DNA of 35,761 nt from Paludibacteraceae bacterium (GCA_017628395.1 JAGBZD010000066.1:1-35761), one strand, 5' to 3'; shown: positions 7,691-14,917, counted from the stretch's first letter. Numbers and translations: made by a program. Notes: generated by a model not told the origin, from the letters alone.

Positions 7691-7840
7691 ATGGATAATT
7701 ACGAAACGAATTCAGAAAGAAAGGTGCAAATTATTTCTGGAAAAACTAATCAAACAGTTGAGTTTATTATTAACGATGAATGTTTGGCTAAAGAGAATTA
7801 TGAATGTATTGGATGTAGCAATTCTGACTACGGATCATGA
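7691..7840 (+). CDS. Candidate RiPP precursor peptide (49 aa)
   Basis: A 49-residue ORF starts 5 bp after the radical SAM gene and is followed 13 bp later by a strong hairpin, so it is the last gene of the operon. The N-terminal 30 residues are polar and charged (leader-like, with VEFIINDECLAKENY). The C-terminus YECIGCSNSDYGS concentrates two cysteines and small polar residues, like a modifiable core. There is no GG cleavage motif and no similarity I recognise to a known precursor family. A weak Shine-Dalgarno is normal for Bacteroidota. Reading it as substrate of the adjoining enzymes rests on position, size and composition. Confidence 0.6.
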   Translation: MDNYETNSERKVQIISGKTNQTVEFIINDECLAKENYECIGCSNSDYGS

Positions 7841-7853
7841 TGCTAATTAGCAT

Positions 7854-7904
7854 AAATCAAGAGGATGACACATTTCATTATGTCTTTTGTTATTCTCTTG
7901 ATTT
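7854..7904 (+). terminator. Operon-end hairpin after the precursor gene
   Basis: AAATCAAGAG at 7854-7863 pairs perfectly with CTCTTGATTT at 7895-7904, and a smaller GACA/TGTC stem sits inside. It follows the precursor stop by 13 bp, so a transcript end here is likely, although no long T run follows. Confidence 0.65.
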
Positions 7905-7942
7905 ATCCATCTAATGCATAAACTTGTAATCTAGAAATATAA

Positions 7943-7974
7943 AGCATCCTCAGCAGATTATAATAGAGGATGCT
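7943..7974. repeat. Second hairpin downstream of the precursor
   Basis: AGCATCCTC at 7943-7951 pairs perfectly with GAGGATGCT at 7966-7974 around a 14-nt loop. It may be a terminator remnant belonging to the lost gene before the metG fragment. Confidence 0.5.
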
Positions 7975-8027
7975 CTATGCGTAGTTACTCACAAATTGAA
8001 TAAACTCTTATCAATACGTCTCACATA

Positions 8028-8285
8028 ATGTATGTTTGGTTTGATGCATTAACGAATTACATTTCATCACAAAGAGGTGCCGAGACGGATGATTTTAATA
8101 ATGTTTGGAAAAACACTATACATTTTATTAGGAAAGATCTACTTCGTTTTCATGCTGATATTGGCTGCTATGCTGTTAGCGTTAGATTTACCATTATGAA
8201 AGAGTGTCGTGGCGCATGGTTGATGAAATGTAGCAGACAAGAAAATATCCAACTCTTCTCAAAAAGAAACAAAATCATAGGTTAA
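8028..8285 (+). pseudogene. metG: Methionyl-tRNA synthetase fragment
   Basis: An 85-residue frame matches the middle of the MetRS catalytic domain. YVWFDALTNYISS is the family's WFDA region, HFIRKDLLRFHADI corresponds to the HFxGKDIxxFH block, and RGAWLMK to HGWLMK. The canonical Gly of that block is Arg, the WPA segment is scrambled, and the KMSKS loop is replaced by unrelated residues before the stop. N-terminal HIGH and C-terminal domains are absent. This is a decayed piece of a second metG, embedded in the peptide locus. The resident essential metG must lie elsewhere. Confidence 0.75.
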
Positions 8286-8368
8286 AATTATAGAAACATG
8301 TTCTAATTATTGCACCTAAGTTATATATGCAAAAGCATGTATGATGAGTATAAAACTTCGGGAATTAA

Positions 8369-9142
8369 ATGAGAGATAATATTTTATCATTATGTGAAAT
8401 GCCATATAAAGCGGTTCCCCTTTTTTTAAAACAAGAGGTGGAATCGTTGTATTTATATGATACTATTTATATTGGAAGTGAGTTTTGTTGGGAGAAATTG
8501 TATCCTAGTGGAGGCTGGAGTCAAATAATTGATTTATGTCATCAAATGCATAAAAAAGTATTTTTTGTCCTTCCAATCCTTTTAGAGCGGTTTAATGATT
8601 TTTTTAAAGTTATTGTTTGTGCTCTTGTGCAGCATGGTATAGACGGTTTTGTTGTTAATGATTATGGAACATTATGGTATATGGTCAATAATTATTCAAC
8701 ATTAGATATCGTTATTGGTCGATTGTTGTTAAAGTCAGCAAGAGATTATTTAAAGTCTAATGATGTCAATATACAGTGTCGTTTCCCGATGGAAATAATA
8801 AATATTGTTCATCGTTTTAATTGCGTTAGAATAGATGTTGATTATAATGTGTTGTCTTATGACATTAAAGAAACTATTGATATTGAAATAGGTGTGCACA
8901 GTACATGCTATATAACATCAACTACTCTTTGTGACTATATACTTTACAATCAGGATAAAGATGGTGTGATAGGAAGTAGGTGTGAATATAATTGTTATAA
9001 GGAATTTACTTTTCTTCCTAATAGTCCATTATTTAAGTTGGGTAATGCATTATTATTCTTGCAGCAAGCGGATTCTATTAAATACGCTGATAAGATTATT
9101 GTTGATATAATATGTAATAAGATTAAATCAGATATAATATGA
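8369..9142 (+). CDS. U32-family protein, UbiV-like
   Basis: 257 residues resembling UbiV, one half of the UbiU-UbiV [4Fe-4S] complex that hydroxylates ubiquinone precursors without oxygen. YIGSEFC (34-40) matches the UbiV segment holding its first cluster Cys, and C40, C180, C188 and the C-x3-C pair C205/C209 roughly reproduce the UbiV pattern. GFVVNDYGTLWYM at 93-105 is the U32 barrel strand. The stop overlaps the start of the UbiU-like gene (ATGA), so the two are translated together, as for ubiV-ubiU partners. Quinone synthesis genes are not nearby, so the substrate here may be different, perhaps the peptide. That last step is inference. Confidence 0.6.
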   Translation: MRDNILSLCEMPYKAVPLFLKQEVESLYLYDTIYIGSEFCWEKLYPSGGWSQIIDLCHQMHKKVFFVLPILLERFNDFFKVIVCALVQHGIDGFVVNDYGTLWYMVNNYSTLDIVIGRLLLKSARDYLKSNDVNIQCRFPMEIINIVHRFNCVRIDVDYNVLSYDIKETIDIEIGVHSTCYITSTTLCDYILYNQDKDGVIGSRCEYNCYKEFTFLPNSPLFKLGNALLFLQQADSIKYADKIIVDIICNKIKSDII

Positions 9143-10038
9143 AAATAATGGTTCCATTAAACCCTTATTACTCGGTATCCGAGTTAGTGCAAGCAGGAGC
9201 TGATGGTTTTTATCTAGGCTTCATTCCGAATCATTGGTTGAGGGCATTTCAAAATGGTAATTTTATCAATAGAAGAGGGCATAATTTTTCTGTCAATTTT
9301 ACTGAAAACACAATCATTAATGCTTTAGAGTTGTGCCATGAATATGGTGTTCCTGCTTATTGTACATTTAATAATCATCAGTATACTCAGTGCGAATTAG
9401 AACACATTAAGCGCGCTATCAATTTTTTAGCGGAATACAATATTCATGGTATAATAGCATCAGATATCAATGTTTTAGAATATTGCAAAACGATTCATAT
9501 GCCAACAACACTAAGTACATGTGCGACTGTTTATAATAGATATTCCTGCGAATTTTATAAATTATTCGGCGTTAATCAAATAATACTCCCTAGAGATATT
9601 ACATTGTCTGAAATGGAAAATATTATAGCATGTGTTCCAGATGTAGAATGGGAAACTTTTATTTATCATTCACATTGTCGTTTTAGCGAAAGTGTATGTT
9701 TGTCCAATCATGGTTTATATGGTAATATATGTAAACGTTTCCGTAATTCTCCACAAATTTTGTGTAAAAATAAAGAGTATAAAAGAACAGTAGACTACTA
9801 TTACAACAAACCTCTTGGCTCATGTGGTTTGTGTGAAATTTATAAAATGAATCAAATAGGAGTTACGTGGTTAAAAATTGTTGAGCGAACTTTGCCTAAT
9901 ATTGTAATAAAGGAAACATGCAAAAAAGTTAAATATGCTATTGATTTGATGAATTCTGTAGACTCTGAATCTGCATTCCAACGAAATATTCAATCTAAAG
10001 AAATGTGTGTAAGAGGTAATAACTGTTATTACAAATAA
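9139..10038 (+). CDS. U32-family protein, UbiU-like
   Basis: 299 residues of the U32 'peptidase' family. SELVQAGADGFYLGF at 14-28 is the opening of the TIM barrel, PRDITLSEMENI (151-162) matches the family's RELSLEEI, and a Cys set follows: C180-x6-C187 (as in UbiU), C198, C209, then CGLC (C229, C232). This suggests a [4Fe-4S] cluster. Family members include UbiU and the RNA hydroxylases RlhA and TrhP; true protease activity is poorly supported for them. Its start overlaps the UbiV-like stop by 4 bp, implying a heterodimer. A role in O2-independent hydroxylation within this locus is my inference; a peptidase role cannot be excluded. Confidence 0.7.
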   Translation: MKIMVPLNPYYSVSELVQAGADGFYLGFIPNHWLRAFQNGNFINRRGHNFSVNFTENTIINALELCHEYGVPAYCTFNNHQYTQCELEHIKRAINFLAEYNIHGIIASDINVLEYCKTIHMPTTLSTCATVYNRYSCEFYKLFGVNQIILPRDITLSEMENIIACVPDVEWETFIYHSHCRFSESVCLSNHGLYGNICKRFRNSPQILCKNKEYKRTVDYYYNKPLGSCGLCEIYKMNQIGVTWLKIVERTLPNIVIKETCKKVKYAIDLMNSVDSESAFQRNIQSKEMCVRGNNCYYK

Positions 10039-10099
10039 CAATAACTGAAAATAAACAAGATTTATATGATTTATTTGAAATACTGAAACTGTTGTTACA

Positions 10100-10957
10100 A
10101 TGGATTTAAACAAAAGTAATGTTGAAAGGATTGGGAATATACCTATTTGTATAGAAGAGTATGAAATGCTTTTATATGAGAACATTCGAGAACAATTAAC
10201 AAGTGATAATAAAATACTACACCATTTGACTCGGTCAGCAAATGAACATGTTATTAATAAACTGAATTTGTTTTATCATGACTCACGGTTTACAAAAATT
10301 ATAATACTAGCAGGTAGGGTGTATTGTGAAGAATGTTGGGATACAAGAAAAGATTTCTTTTTTGAGATGAAAAAACGAAATAATCATTCTAAACGATACT
10401 GGGATTCAGTGAAATGTTCTTACAATAAGGTTGCTCAAATTCCAGTATGGTACATCTATGAGTCAATCGGTATGGGGGAACATGGCCTTATAGTTAAAAA
10501 TACAGATAATAAGGTAGAAAAAATATGGTATTCAAATTTATCAAATGTTGAGTGTGTTTTTTATACTTACTTAAAAACGAATTATATGACTATTTTTCCA
10601 CGAGTTTATTATGTTTCAACTGATAGAGTAATCATGGAGAAACTTAAAGTCGGTCTAATGAGTACTCATGAATTGTTGCCTTATATTACTTATATTGATA
10701 AATTTGTTAAAGTAAGGAATGATTTATTTGGTTTTAGGGAAAAGTATGTAGATTGGGATGAACTCTCTCAGTATCTGGGGGAATATCATTGGTTCTACCA
10801 ATACTTGAAAGAGATTGAAAAGGGATTAAATACTATATTGGGGGTAATGTCAATTGGTGACTTATCAAGTAGCAATATTGGTTTTAGGAGCGATGGAGAT
10901 GTAGTCTATTTTGACCCTATTTATAAGGCTTTAGAATATAATATGGGAGTTTTATAA
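10100..10957 (+). CDS. Protein-kinase-fold phosphotransferase-like protein
   Basis: 285 residues. The C-terminal segment GDLSSSNIGFRSDGDVVYFD (253-272) matches the kinase-fold catalytic loop and metal site: D254 for the catalytic Asp, N259 for the metal Asn and D272 for the DFG Asp (here FDP). A beta-hairpin near 127-145 (HGLIVKNTDNKVEKIWYSN) could be the N-lobe with a nucleotide-binding lysine. The first 120 residues are unassigned. It follows the UbiU-like gene by 61 bp and is the last AT-rich gene of the island. It could phosphorylate the peptide, a small molecule or act in self-protection; none of these is shown by the sequence. Confidence 0.55.
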   Translation: MDLNKSNVERIGNIPICIEEYEMLLYENIREQLTSDNKILHHLTRSANEHVINKLNLFYHDSRFTKIIILAGRVYCEECWDTRKDFFFEMKKRNNHSKRYWDSVKCSYNKVAQIPVWYIYESIGMGEHGLIVKNTDNKVEKIWYSNLSNVECVFYTYLKTNYMTIFPRVYYVSTDRVIMEKLKVGLMSTHELLPYITYIDKFVKVRNDLFGFREKYVDWDELSQYLGEYHWFYQYLKEIEKGLNTILGVMSIGDLSSSNIGFRSDGDVVYFDPIYKALEYNMGVL

Positions 10958-11003
10958 AATTACAATTCGTAAACCCGAAATGAAATAAAAACAAATACTA
11001 ACT

Positions 11004-11590
11004 ATGTTATCTCCAAATTTTGATACATCTGAGTCTGAAATACCACTGAATGCTCTCACACCAGATTTCCCTCATTTATCCAATCGCCTTGCCTATTTGC
11101 TTCAACATTCCAATTTGCCAGACAAATATGGCTGGGTGTCAGTTGATGTACTATGTAAAGAATCTGGCTATAAAGAACATATCATCCGAACACTTGTCCT
11201 ATTTGATGACAAGGGGCGATTTATATTCTCAGACGACCAGATGAAGGTACGCGCTTTATATGGACATTCTATCAAGATAGAGAGTGATGCTGTACCCATG
11301 CAACCACCTGCCGTGCTATATCATGGAACGGCAGTGAAAAGTCTTGCTTCCATTTTGAAGAAGGTATAAAACCGATGAGTCGTGCTAAAGTTCATTTATC
11401 TCCAACTTATGGCATGGCTTACTTCGTAGGAGGACGCCATGGCATGCCAGTCGTCCTTGAAATCAATACTGCCGCGATGGCATCAGATGGATATGTTTTC
11501 TACAAAATCACCAACGATGTTTGGCAAACAGATTACATACCCCAAAAATATATAAAGGGGATAGCTGATTTGCCCTATGCAGCAAAATAA
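11004..11590 (+). pseudogene. kptA: RNA 2'-phosphotransferase (KptA/Tpt1) homologue, frameshifted
   Basis: Two adjacent frames together match the intact copy at 13045-13632. The first ends ...SLASILKKV-stop; the second resumes with KPMSRAKVHLSP. Comparison with copy 2 (CATTTTTAAAG) indicates a lost T in the run near 11353-11356. The NAD-binding motif YHGT and the GHS motif are intact in the first part, unlike copy 2. KptA transfers an RNA 2'-phosphate to NAD. Just upstream, 10974-10988 reads GAAATGAAATAA, which matches the tail (NEMK-stop) of the gene preceding copy 2. This copy is thus the right part of a duplicated gene pair cut by the AT-rich island. A base-calling error in the T run is an alternative. 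Confidence 0.75.
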
Positions 11591-11752
11591 TCGAAATCAT
11601 AATCCAATCCTATTGAATCCCCATAGATCTCCTTTGTGGGTCACTTAATGCATAGGAAAACCTATACTGAACTGCACTAATCTAAAATCTTTTTCATAAA
11701 AAAAACTGCACTAATCGCAAAAATTGGCGAATTAGGGCATTATAACACATTA

Positions 11753-11799
11753 TGCAAGGTTGCAAAGGTTGTATATATAATATATATACAGTACCTTTG
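11753..11799 (+). promoter_or_regulatory. Promoter with TGCAAGGTTGCA palindrome, copy 1
   Basis: The perfect palindrome-with-spacer TGCAAGGTTGCA at 11753-11764 lies just upstream of TTG (11769-11771). A 20-bp spacer and TACCTTTG (11792-11799) follow. The same arrangement recurs at 13789 and 14918, so the palindrome is a candidate operator next to the -33 element. Confidence 0.7.
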
Positions 11800-11831
11800 C
11801 AGCAAATTTCAAAATACTTGAAAAAGCAAGA

Positions 11832-11853
11832 CCTACAAAGCTGTAAGAGTAGG
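11832..11853 (+). promoter_or_regulatory. Conserved leader hairpin, copy in unit 1
   Basis: CCTAC/GTAGG stem with loop AAAGCTGTAAGA, 18 bp before the small CxxC gene. It covaries with the copy at 4680-4701. Confidence 0.55.
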
Positions 11854-11870
11854 GATAAAATCTAAGTCTT

Positions 11871-11990
11871 ATGGAAATGAGTAAATGCAAAAATTGTGAC
11901 AAGCCCACACCAAAGCCAATTCTCGAGAAATTTAATGGATTATGTATTACCTGTGAAACGATGCGCAATAAGCACATCAAATTCTTTTAA
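11871..11990 (+). CDS. Tiny CxxC...CxxC zinc-ribbon-like protein, copy 1 (39 aa)
   Basis: The 39-residue product contains KCKNCDKPTP and GLCITCETMR, two CxxC pairs 18 residues apart, as in a single zinc ribbon. It is strongly basic at the end (MRNKHIKFF). A second copy at 15036-15155 encodes the identical protein even though four bases differ, all at synonymous third positions (CCA/CCG, TTA/TTG, ATT/ATC, ACC/ACA). That is good evidence that the frame is translated and under selection. It sits behind the palindrome promoter and conserved hairpin, 57 bp ahead of a second small gene. Function unknown; a nucleic-acid or protein-binding adaptor is possible. Confidence 0.8.
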   Translation: MEMSKCKNCDKPTPKPILEKFNGLCITCETMRNKHIKFF

Positions 11991-12022
11991 TTTAACAACA
12001 AAACCTTAAAACCGACGGGCCG

Positions 12023-12040
12023 ATGGGGTATAACAGGCAA
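12023..12040 (+). promoter_or_regulatory. Conserved leader motif ATGGGRTATAACAGGCAA, copy 1
   Basis: The 18-mer occurs at 12023, 13888 and 15188, each time just before a small gene's start (ATG 24-25 bp later). As codons it begins MGYNRQ. At 12023 and 15188 this frame is out of phase with the gene, so it is an overlapping upstream ORF or an untranslated signal. Confidence 0.5.
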
Positions 12041-12047
12041 AACCACT

Positions 12048-12206
12048 ATGAAAGTAGAAGAGTATGAGGACAAGACCACGTTTATCGCAGATTCGGGTTA
12101 TTCCATCAAAGTTGAAACAGTTCATCGTAGTGATTGTTCTAGTGATTCGGACTATCATTGGCAATGTGACCGCGCTCGTGAACGTGCAGAAGAGCATGAG
12201 AAGTAG
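12048..12206 (+). CDS. Small acidic hypothetical protein, copy 1 (52 aa)
   Basis: A 52-residue product starting MKVEEYEDKTTFIADSGY and ending RARERAEEHEK, with a polar middle containing two cysteines (SDCSSDSDYHWQC). The copy at 15213-15371 differs at three bases: two synonymous and one giving Asp to Glu, which supports translation. It lies in the same transcript as the CxxC protein, after the conserved ATGGGRTATAACAGGCAA motif. No family recognised. The charged C-terminal helix could bind a partner. Confidence 0.7.
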   Translation: MKVEEYEDKTTFIADSGYSIKVETVHRSDCSSDSDYHWQCDRARERAEEHEK

Positions 12207-12215
12207 AAAAATGCT

Positions 12216-12244
12216 AGGAAGTAGTCGCTAAGTGACTACTTCCT
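12216..12244 (+). terminator. Hairpin after unit 1
   Basis: AGGAAGTAGTC (12216-12226) and GACTACTTCCT (12234-12244) form an 11-bp perfect stem with a 7-nt loop, 10 bp after the small gene's stop, followed by a T-rich stretch. A probable transcription terminator. Confidence 0.7.
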
Positions 12245-12289
12245 AATATTGTATTTTGTAATCACAACATCTATTCTAGTTCCAAAACC

Positions 12290-13024
12290 ATGACCACCCC
12301 TCATCGCATATACCCCAACTGAAGCGAAGTTGCGCAGGAATATACTAACCTCGTTAAGCAATTCGTTGAAACGAAATATCCTCGCGAAGAGTATATCAAA
12401 TGCTTCTTTGACTTATACGAAGTGAATCCTATAGACAATAGTGTGATACATTTGGAAAAGATATACTATCCCACAAAAGAGGGATATATCCATATGTTAG
12501 TTGCACTATTGACTTATCCCGATATTACATTCCAAGATTTACCAATGTATATCCCCCAAGAGGTATATGACCATATGTTAGTAGGTCTTCGTTTTCCACG
12601 ATATGGACATGTTTGCAACCTGTCTATACATCCTCGGCATCGCAAACCCATTGCCGTAGAGATGACAACACTTCAGCAAGATGCACGCGAAATCGCAGGA
12701 GAAGATATGTATTCTTTCCTTTTGCCACCCTCCCATCAACAAGATGCATTTCAAGAATTAGCAGTATATCTCGAATGTCGCAGGATGGAAATAAAAGTAA
12801 CGCACGTTAAAGAAGACGCACTCAGGTTCCTCACGTTCAGCAAGATAGATGCCGAAAAAGTACAACAACTGCTCAACGTGTCAGACTTCCGAGGAATAGA
12901 AACAGCACTGAATGATATGTACAATACATTACCTACAGAAGAACAAGCAGATTTATTCTGGCTAATCCACTGGCTTGATCGGAATGACCTAAAATACGAT
13001 TACATTAGAAACGAAATGAAGTAA
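12290..13024 (+). pseudogene. Hypothetical protein interrupted by an in-frame TGA at codon 11
   Basis: From ATG 12290 the frame reads MTTPHRIYPN, then TGA at 12320-12322. It continues without interruption (SEVAQEYTNLVKQFVETKYP...) for 233 more codons to the stop at 13024. Downstream GTG 12422 could give a 200-residue product, but the residues between the TGA and that codon look like normal coding sequence, so the real start is probably 12290. TGG (Trp) would fit as the ancestral codon. Genes nearby end normally in TGA, so the code is standard. No family recognised; the product is acidic and helical without signal or membrane segments. It precedes kptA copy 2 by 20 bp, and its tail is duplicated before copy 1. 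Confidence 0.6.
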
Positions 13025-13044
13025 AAACCAAATACTAATTAACT

Positions 13045-13632
13045 ATGTTACTCCAAAATATTGATACATCTGAGTCTGAATTACCACCTAATGCTTTCAC
13101 TCCAGAATTTCCTGCTCAATCTAAACGCCTTGCCTATCTGCTTCAACATTCCAATTTACCAGATAAATATGGTTGGGTGTCAGTTGATATACTATGTAAA
13201 GAATCTGGCTATAAAGAATGTGTCATCAGTGCACTTGTCTTATTTGATGACGACGGGCGATTTATTTTCTCGGATGACAAGACAAAGGTGCGCGCGTTAT
13301 ACGGACACTCTATCAAAATAGAGAGTGACGCAATTCCAATGCCCCCTCCTAATGTGCTATATTATGGAATAGTAGAGAATAGTTTGCCCCTCATTTTTAA
13401 AGAAGGTATAAAACCGATGAACCACACAAGACTTCATTTATCTCCAATCTATGGAAAGGCTTACTTCTTAGGAGGATACCTGAGTATGCCAGAAGTACTC
13501 GAAATCAACAGTGCAGCAATGGCAGCAGATGGATATGTTTTCTATAAAATCACCAACGATGTTTGGCAAACAGATTACATACCCGCAAAATATATAAAGG
13601 GGATAGCTGATTTACCATATGCATCAGAATAA
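13045..13632 (+). CDS. kptA: RNA 2'-phosphotransferase (KptA/Tpt1) homologue, altered active site
   Basis: A full-length 195-residue KptA-type protein: an N-terminal winged-helix part (RLAYLLQHSNLPDKYGWVSV), the GHS motif (ALYGHSIKIES) and a C-terminal ADP-ribosyltransferase-like fold (RLHLSPIYGKAYFLGG ... YVFYKITNDVWQTDYIP). In the family and in copy 1, the NAD-binding segment reads LYHGT. Here it is LYYGI, so both the His and the Thr are changed. The protein may therefore be inactive or bind rather than cleave NAD. It lies 20 bp after the TGA-interrupted gene and is probably co-transcribed. Family call is firm; loss of activity is inferred. Confidence 0.85.
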   Translation: MLLQNIDTSESELPPNAFTPEFPAQSKRLAYLLQHSNLPDKYGWVSVDILCKESGYKECVISALVLFDDDGRFIFSDDKTKVRALYGHSIKIESDAIPMPPPNVLYYGIVENSLPLIFKEGIKPMNHTRLHLSPIYGKAYFLGGYLSMPEVLEINSAAMAADGYVFYKITNDVWQTDYIPAKYIKGIADLPYASE

Positions 13633-13741
13633 TCGAAATCATAATCAAGTGCTATCGAAACCCCATAGATCTCCTATGGTGGTCGCCTAATTCATAGGTA
13701 AATCTACACAAGACTGCACTGATTGCAAATTTAGCGAATTA

Positions 13742-13769
13742 AACCCAAATCGGTCATTAGATTTGGGTT
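13742..13769. terminator. Perfect hairpin after kptA copy 2
   Basis: AACCCAAATC at 13742-13751 pairs with GATTTGGGTT at 13760-13769, 10 bp with an 8-nt loop. A probable end of the kptA transcript, though no T tract follows. Confidence 0.5.
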
Positions 13770-13788
13770 AAAGCATTATAATACATTG

Positions 13789-13835
13789 TGCAAGGTTGCA
13801 AAGGTTGTATATATGAAATATATGCAGTACCTTTG
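13789..13835 (+). promoter_or_regulatory. Promoter with TGCAAGGTTGCA palindrome, copy 2
   Basis: Palindrome at 13789-13800, TTG at 13805-13807, 20-bp spacer, TACCTTTG at 13828-13835. Same layout as copies at 11753 and 14918, but it drives a different gene. Confidence 0.7.
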
Positions 13836-13887
13836 CAGCGTGATTCACTTCACATCGTACATATAAACCTTAAAAACCGATGTGCCA

Positions 13888-13905
13888 ATGGGATATAACA
13901 GGCAA
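13888..13905 (+). promoter_or_regulatory. Conserved leader motif ATGGGRTATAACAGGCAA, copy 2
   Basis: Same 18-mer as at 12023 and 15188. Here the ATG is in frame with the gene at 13912, so it could also serve as that gene's start (adding MGYNRQLV). Confidence 0.5.
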
Positions 13906-13911
13906 TTGGTT

Positions 13912-14343
13912 ATGAAAACAGTTTTAAACGGATTTATTAGTTCTATTATTTCTAAAATTGAAAACGGATATGATGATGTAGCAACACTAACTCCTGATGT
14001 TGAGAGTATCCCGTTTGCAATGAATAACTGGATTCAGATCTCAGGAGCTTTGTTTTTTGGTAGAGAACTCCAAGATGATATCACTGTAACGATATGCTTG
14101 GAAGGATGTAATTCAGACAAGTTGCCAATCTATCAGAAATATGGATATCATAGATATGACAACGATGAAGGAATTACAAAATGTTATCACTGGGACGAGA
14201 GGAATAACATTGCTAATGAAGTTGAGGATATTGTTGTCACATTAGTCGGAGCAGCCAATGCGAATGCATTTGCAAGTGATGAGATGTTTATGAAAATCAT
14301 AACAGACCAACAAAGTGCTCACGAGGCCGAGACTCGTAAGTGA
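13912..14343 (+). CDS. Hypothetical protein (143 aa)
   Basis: I chose ATG 13912 (MKTVLNGFISSIISKIENGY) because the upstream in-frame ATG at 13888 belongs to a leader motif that is out of frame in its other copies. The product is mixed alpha/beta with segments such as WIQISGALFFGRELQDDITV and EDIVVTLVGAANANAF, and no signal peptide or membrane span. No family recognised. It has its own palindrome-bearing promoter and so appears co-regulated with the two duplicated CxxC units. Confidence 0.65.
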   Translation: MKTVLNGFISSIISKIENGYDDVATLTPDVESIPFAMNNWIQISGALFFGRELQDDITVTICLEGCNSDKLPIYQKYGYHRYDNDEGITKCYHWDERNNIANEVEDIVVTLVGAANANAFASDEMFMKIITDQQSAHEAETRK

Positions 14344-14508
14344 AAAAAAACACATTTGACAGTTTGCCTATGTACTGCAACCCTTACGCCATTTATAATT
14401 TTCTTTTTGGCTTGGATATTCGGAGAATTGTAGATTGATATCTGTTAAATAGACACGTATATCAACAAAATATATAACGAACATCATAACTCCTTAAAAT
14501 CGCACACT

Positions 14509-14910
14509 ATGATTATTACAGATCTTACTATTATTGACCGTCTCGCAGAAGAGGCGTATGCAAACCATCCAATCTTTTCTGTTGATCTGGCGGACTATGC
14601 AAACCTTAAACGTGCTTCAGATTACATCAAGGCTGTTAAGTTAGAGACTCCTTCGCTAACACAAGAATGTTTCGACAAACTTTCTCAACTAATACAAGAG
14701 ATGGGTACAGATGGTATGGACGAAGTTATTTTGCATATCACTTGCAACGGCAACTATTCTGATGATGTTACGACAAAGGGCATTATTGAGTTATTGGTGC
14801 AGATACATAATATCAATCCTAATGCTTGTTTAATGCATGGTGTTAGTAGCAAAGATAGTGATGAAAGCGGTTATGCAATTCTCCTGCTTGTAGGCTACAC
14901 ACAGAAATAA
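14509..14910 (+). CDS. Small protein resembling the FtsZ/tubulin C-terminal domain
   Basis: 133 residues. Residues 70-131 follow the pattern of the FtsZ C-terminal (GTPase-activating) domain: MDEVILHITCNGNYSDDV for the A-x-G-x-L-x-N-I-T-G-G strand, then a helix, then NPNACLMHGVSSKDSDESG for DANIIFGxxxDxxLGDE, then YAILLLVGY for VTVIATGF. The GTP-binding N-terminal domain is absent, and residues 1-60 are an unrelated helical part. It could be a stand-alone domain of this fold with an independent role. The resemblance is by eye, without a search. The preceding 165 bp contain no clear promoter. Confidence 0.5.
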   Translation: MIITDLTIIDRLAEEAYANHPIFSVDLADYANLKRASDYIKAVKLETPSLTQECFDKLSQLIQEMGTDGMDEVILHITCNGNYSDDVTTKGIIELLVQIHNINPNACLMHGVSSKDSDESGYAILLLVGYTQK

Positions 14911-14917
14911 TACATTA

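Larger units (their letters stand above)
11747..12210 (+). repeat. Duplicated 464-bp unit, copy 1
   Basis: Nearly identical to 14912-15375 at a constant offset of 3165 bp. Each copy holds a palindrome-bearing promoter, the leader hairpin, a 39-residue CxxC protein and a 52-residue protein. Differences inside the coding parts are almost all synonymous. Confidence 0.9.

Noticed and set aside
12320-12322. TGA read as selenocysteine or tryptophan
   Set aside because: Other genes in the window end in TGA, and no SECIS-like hairpin was seen right after it.
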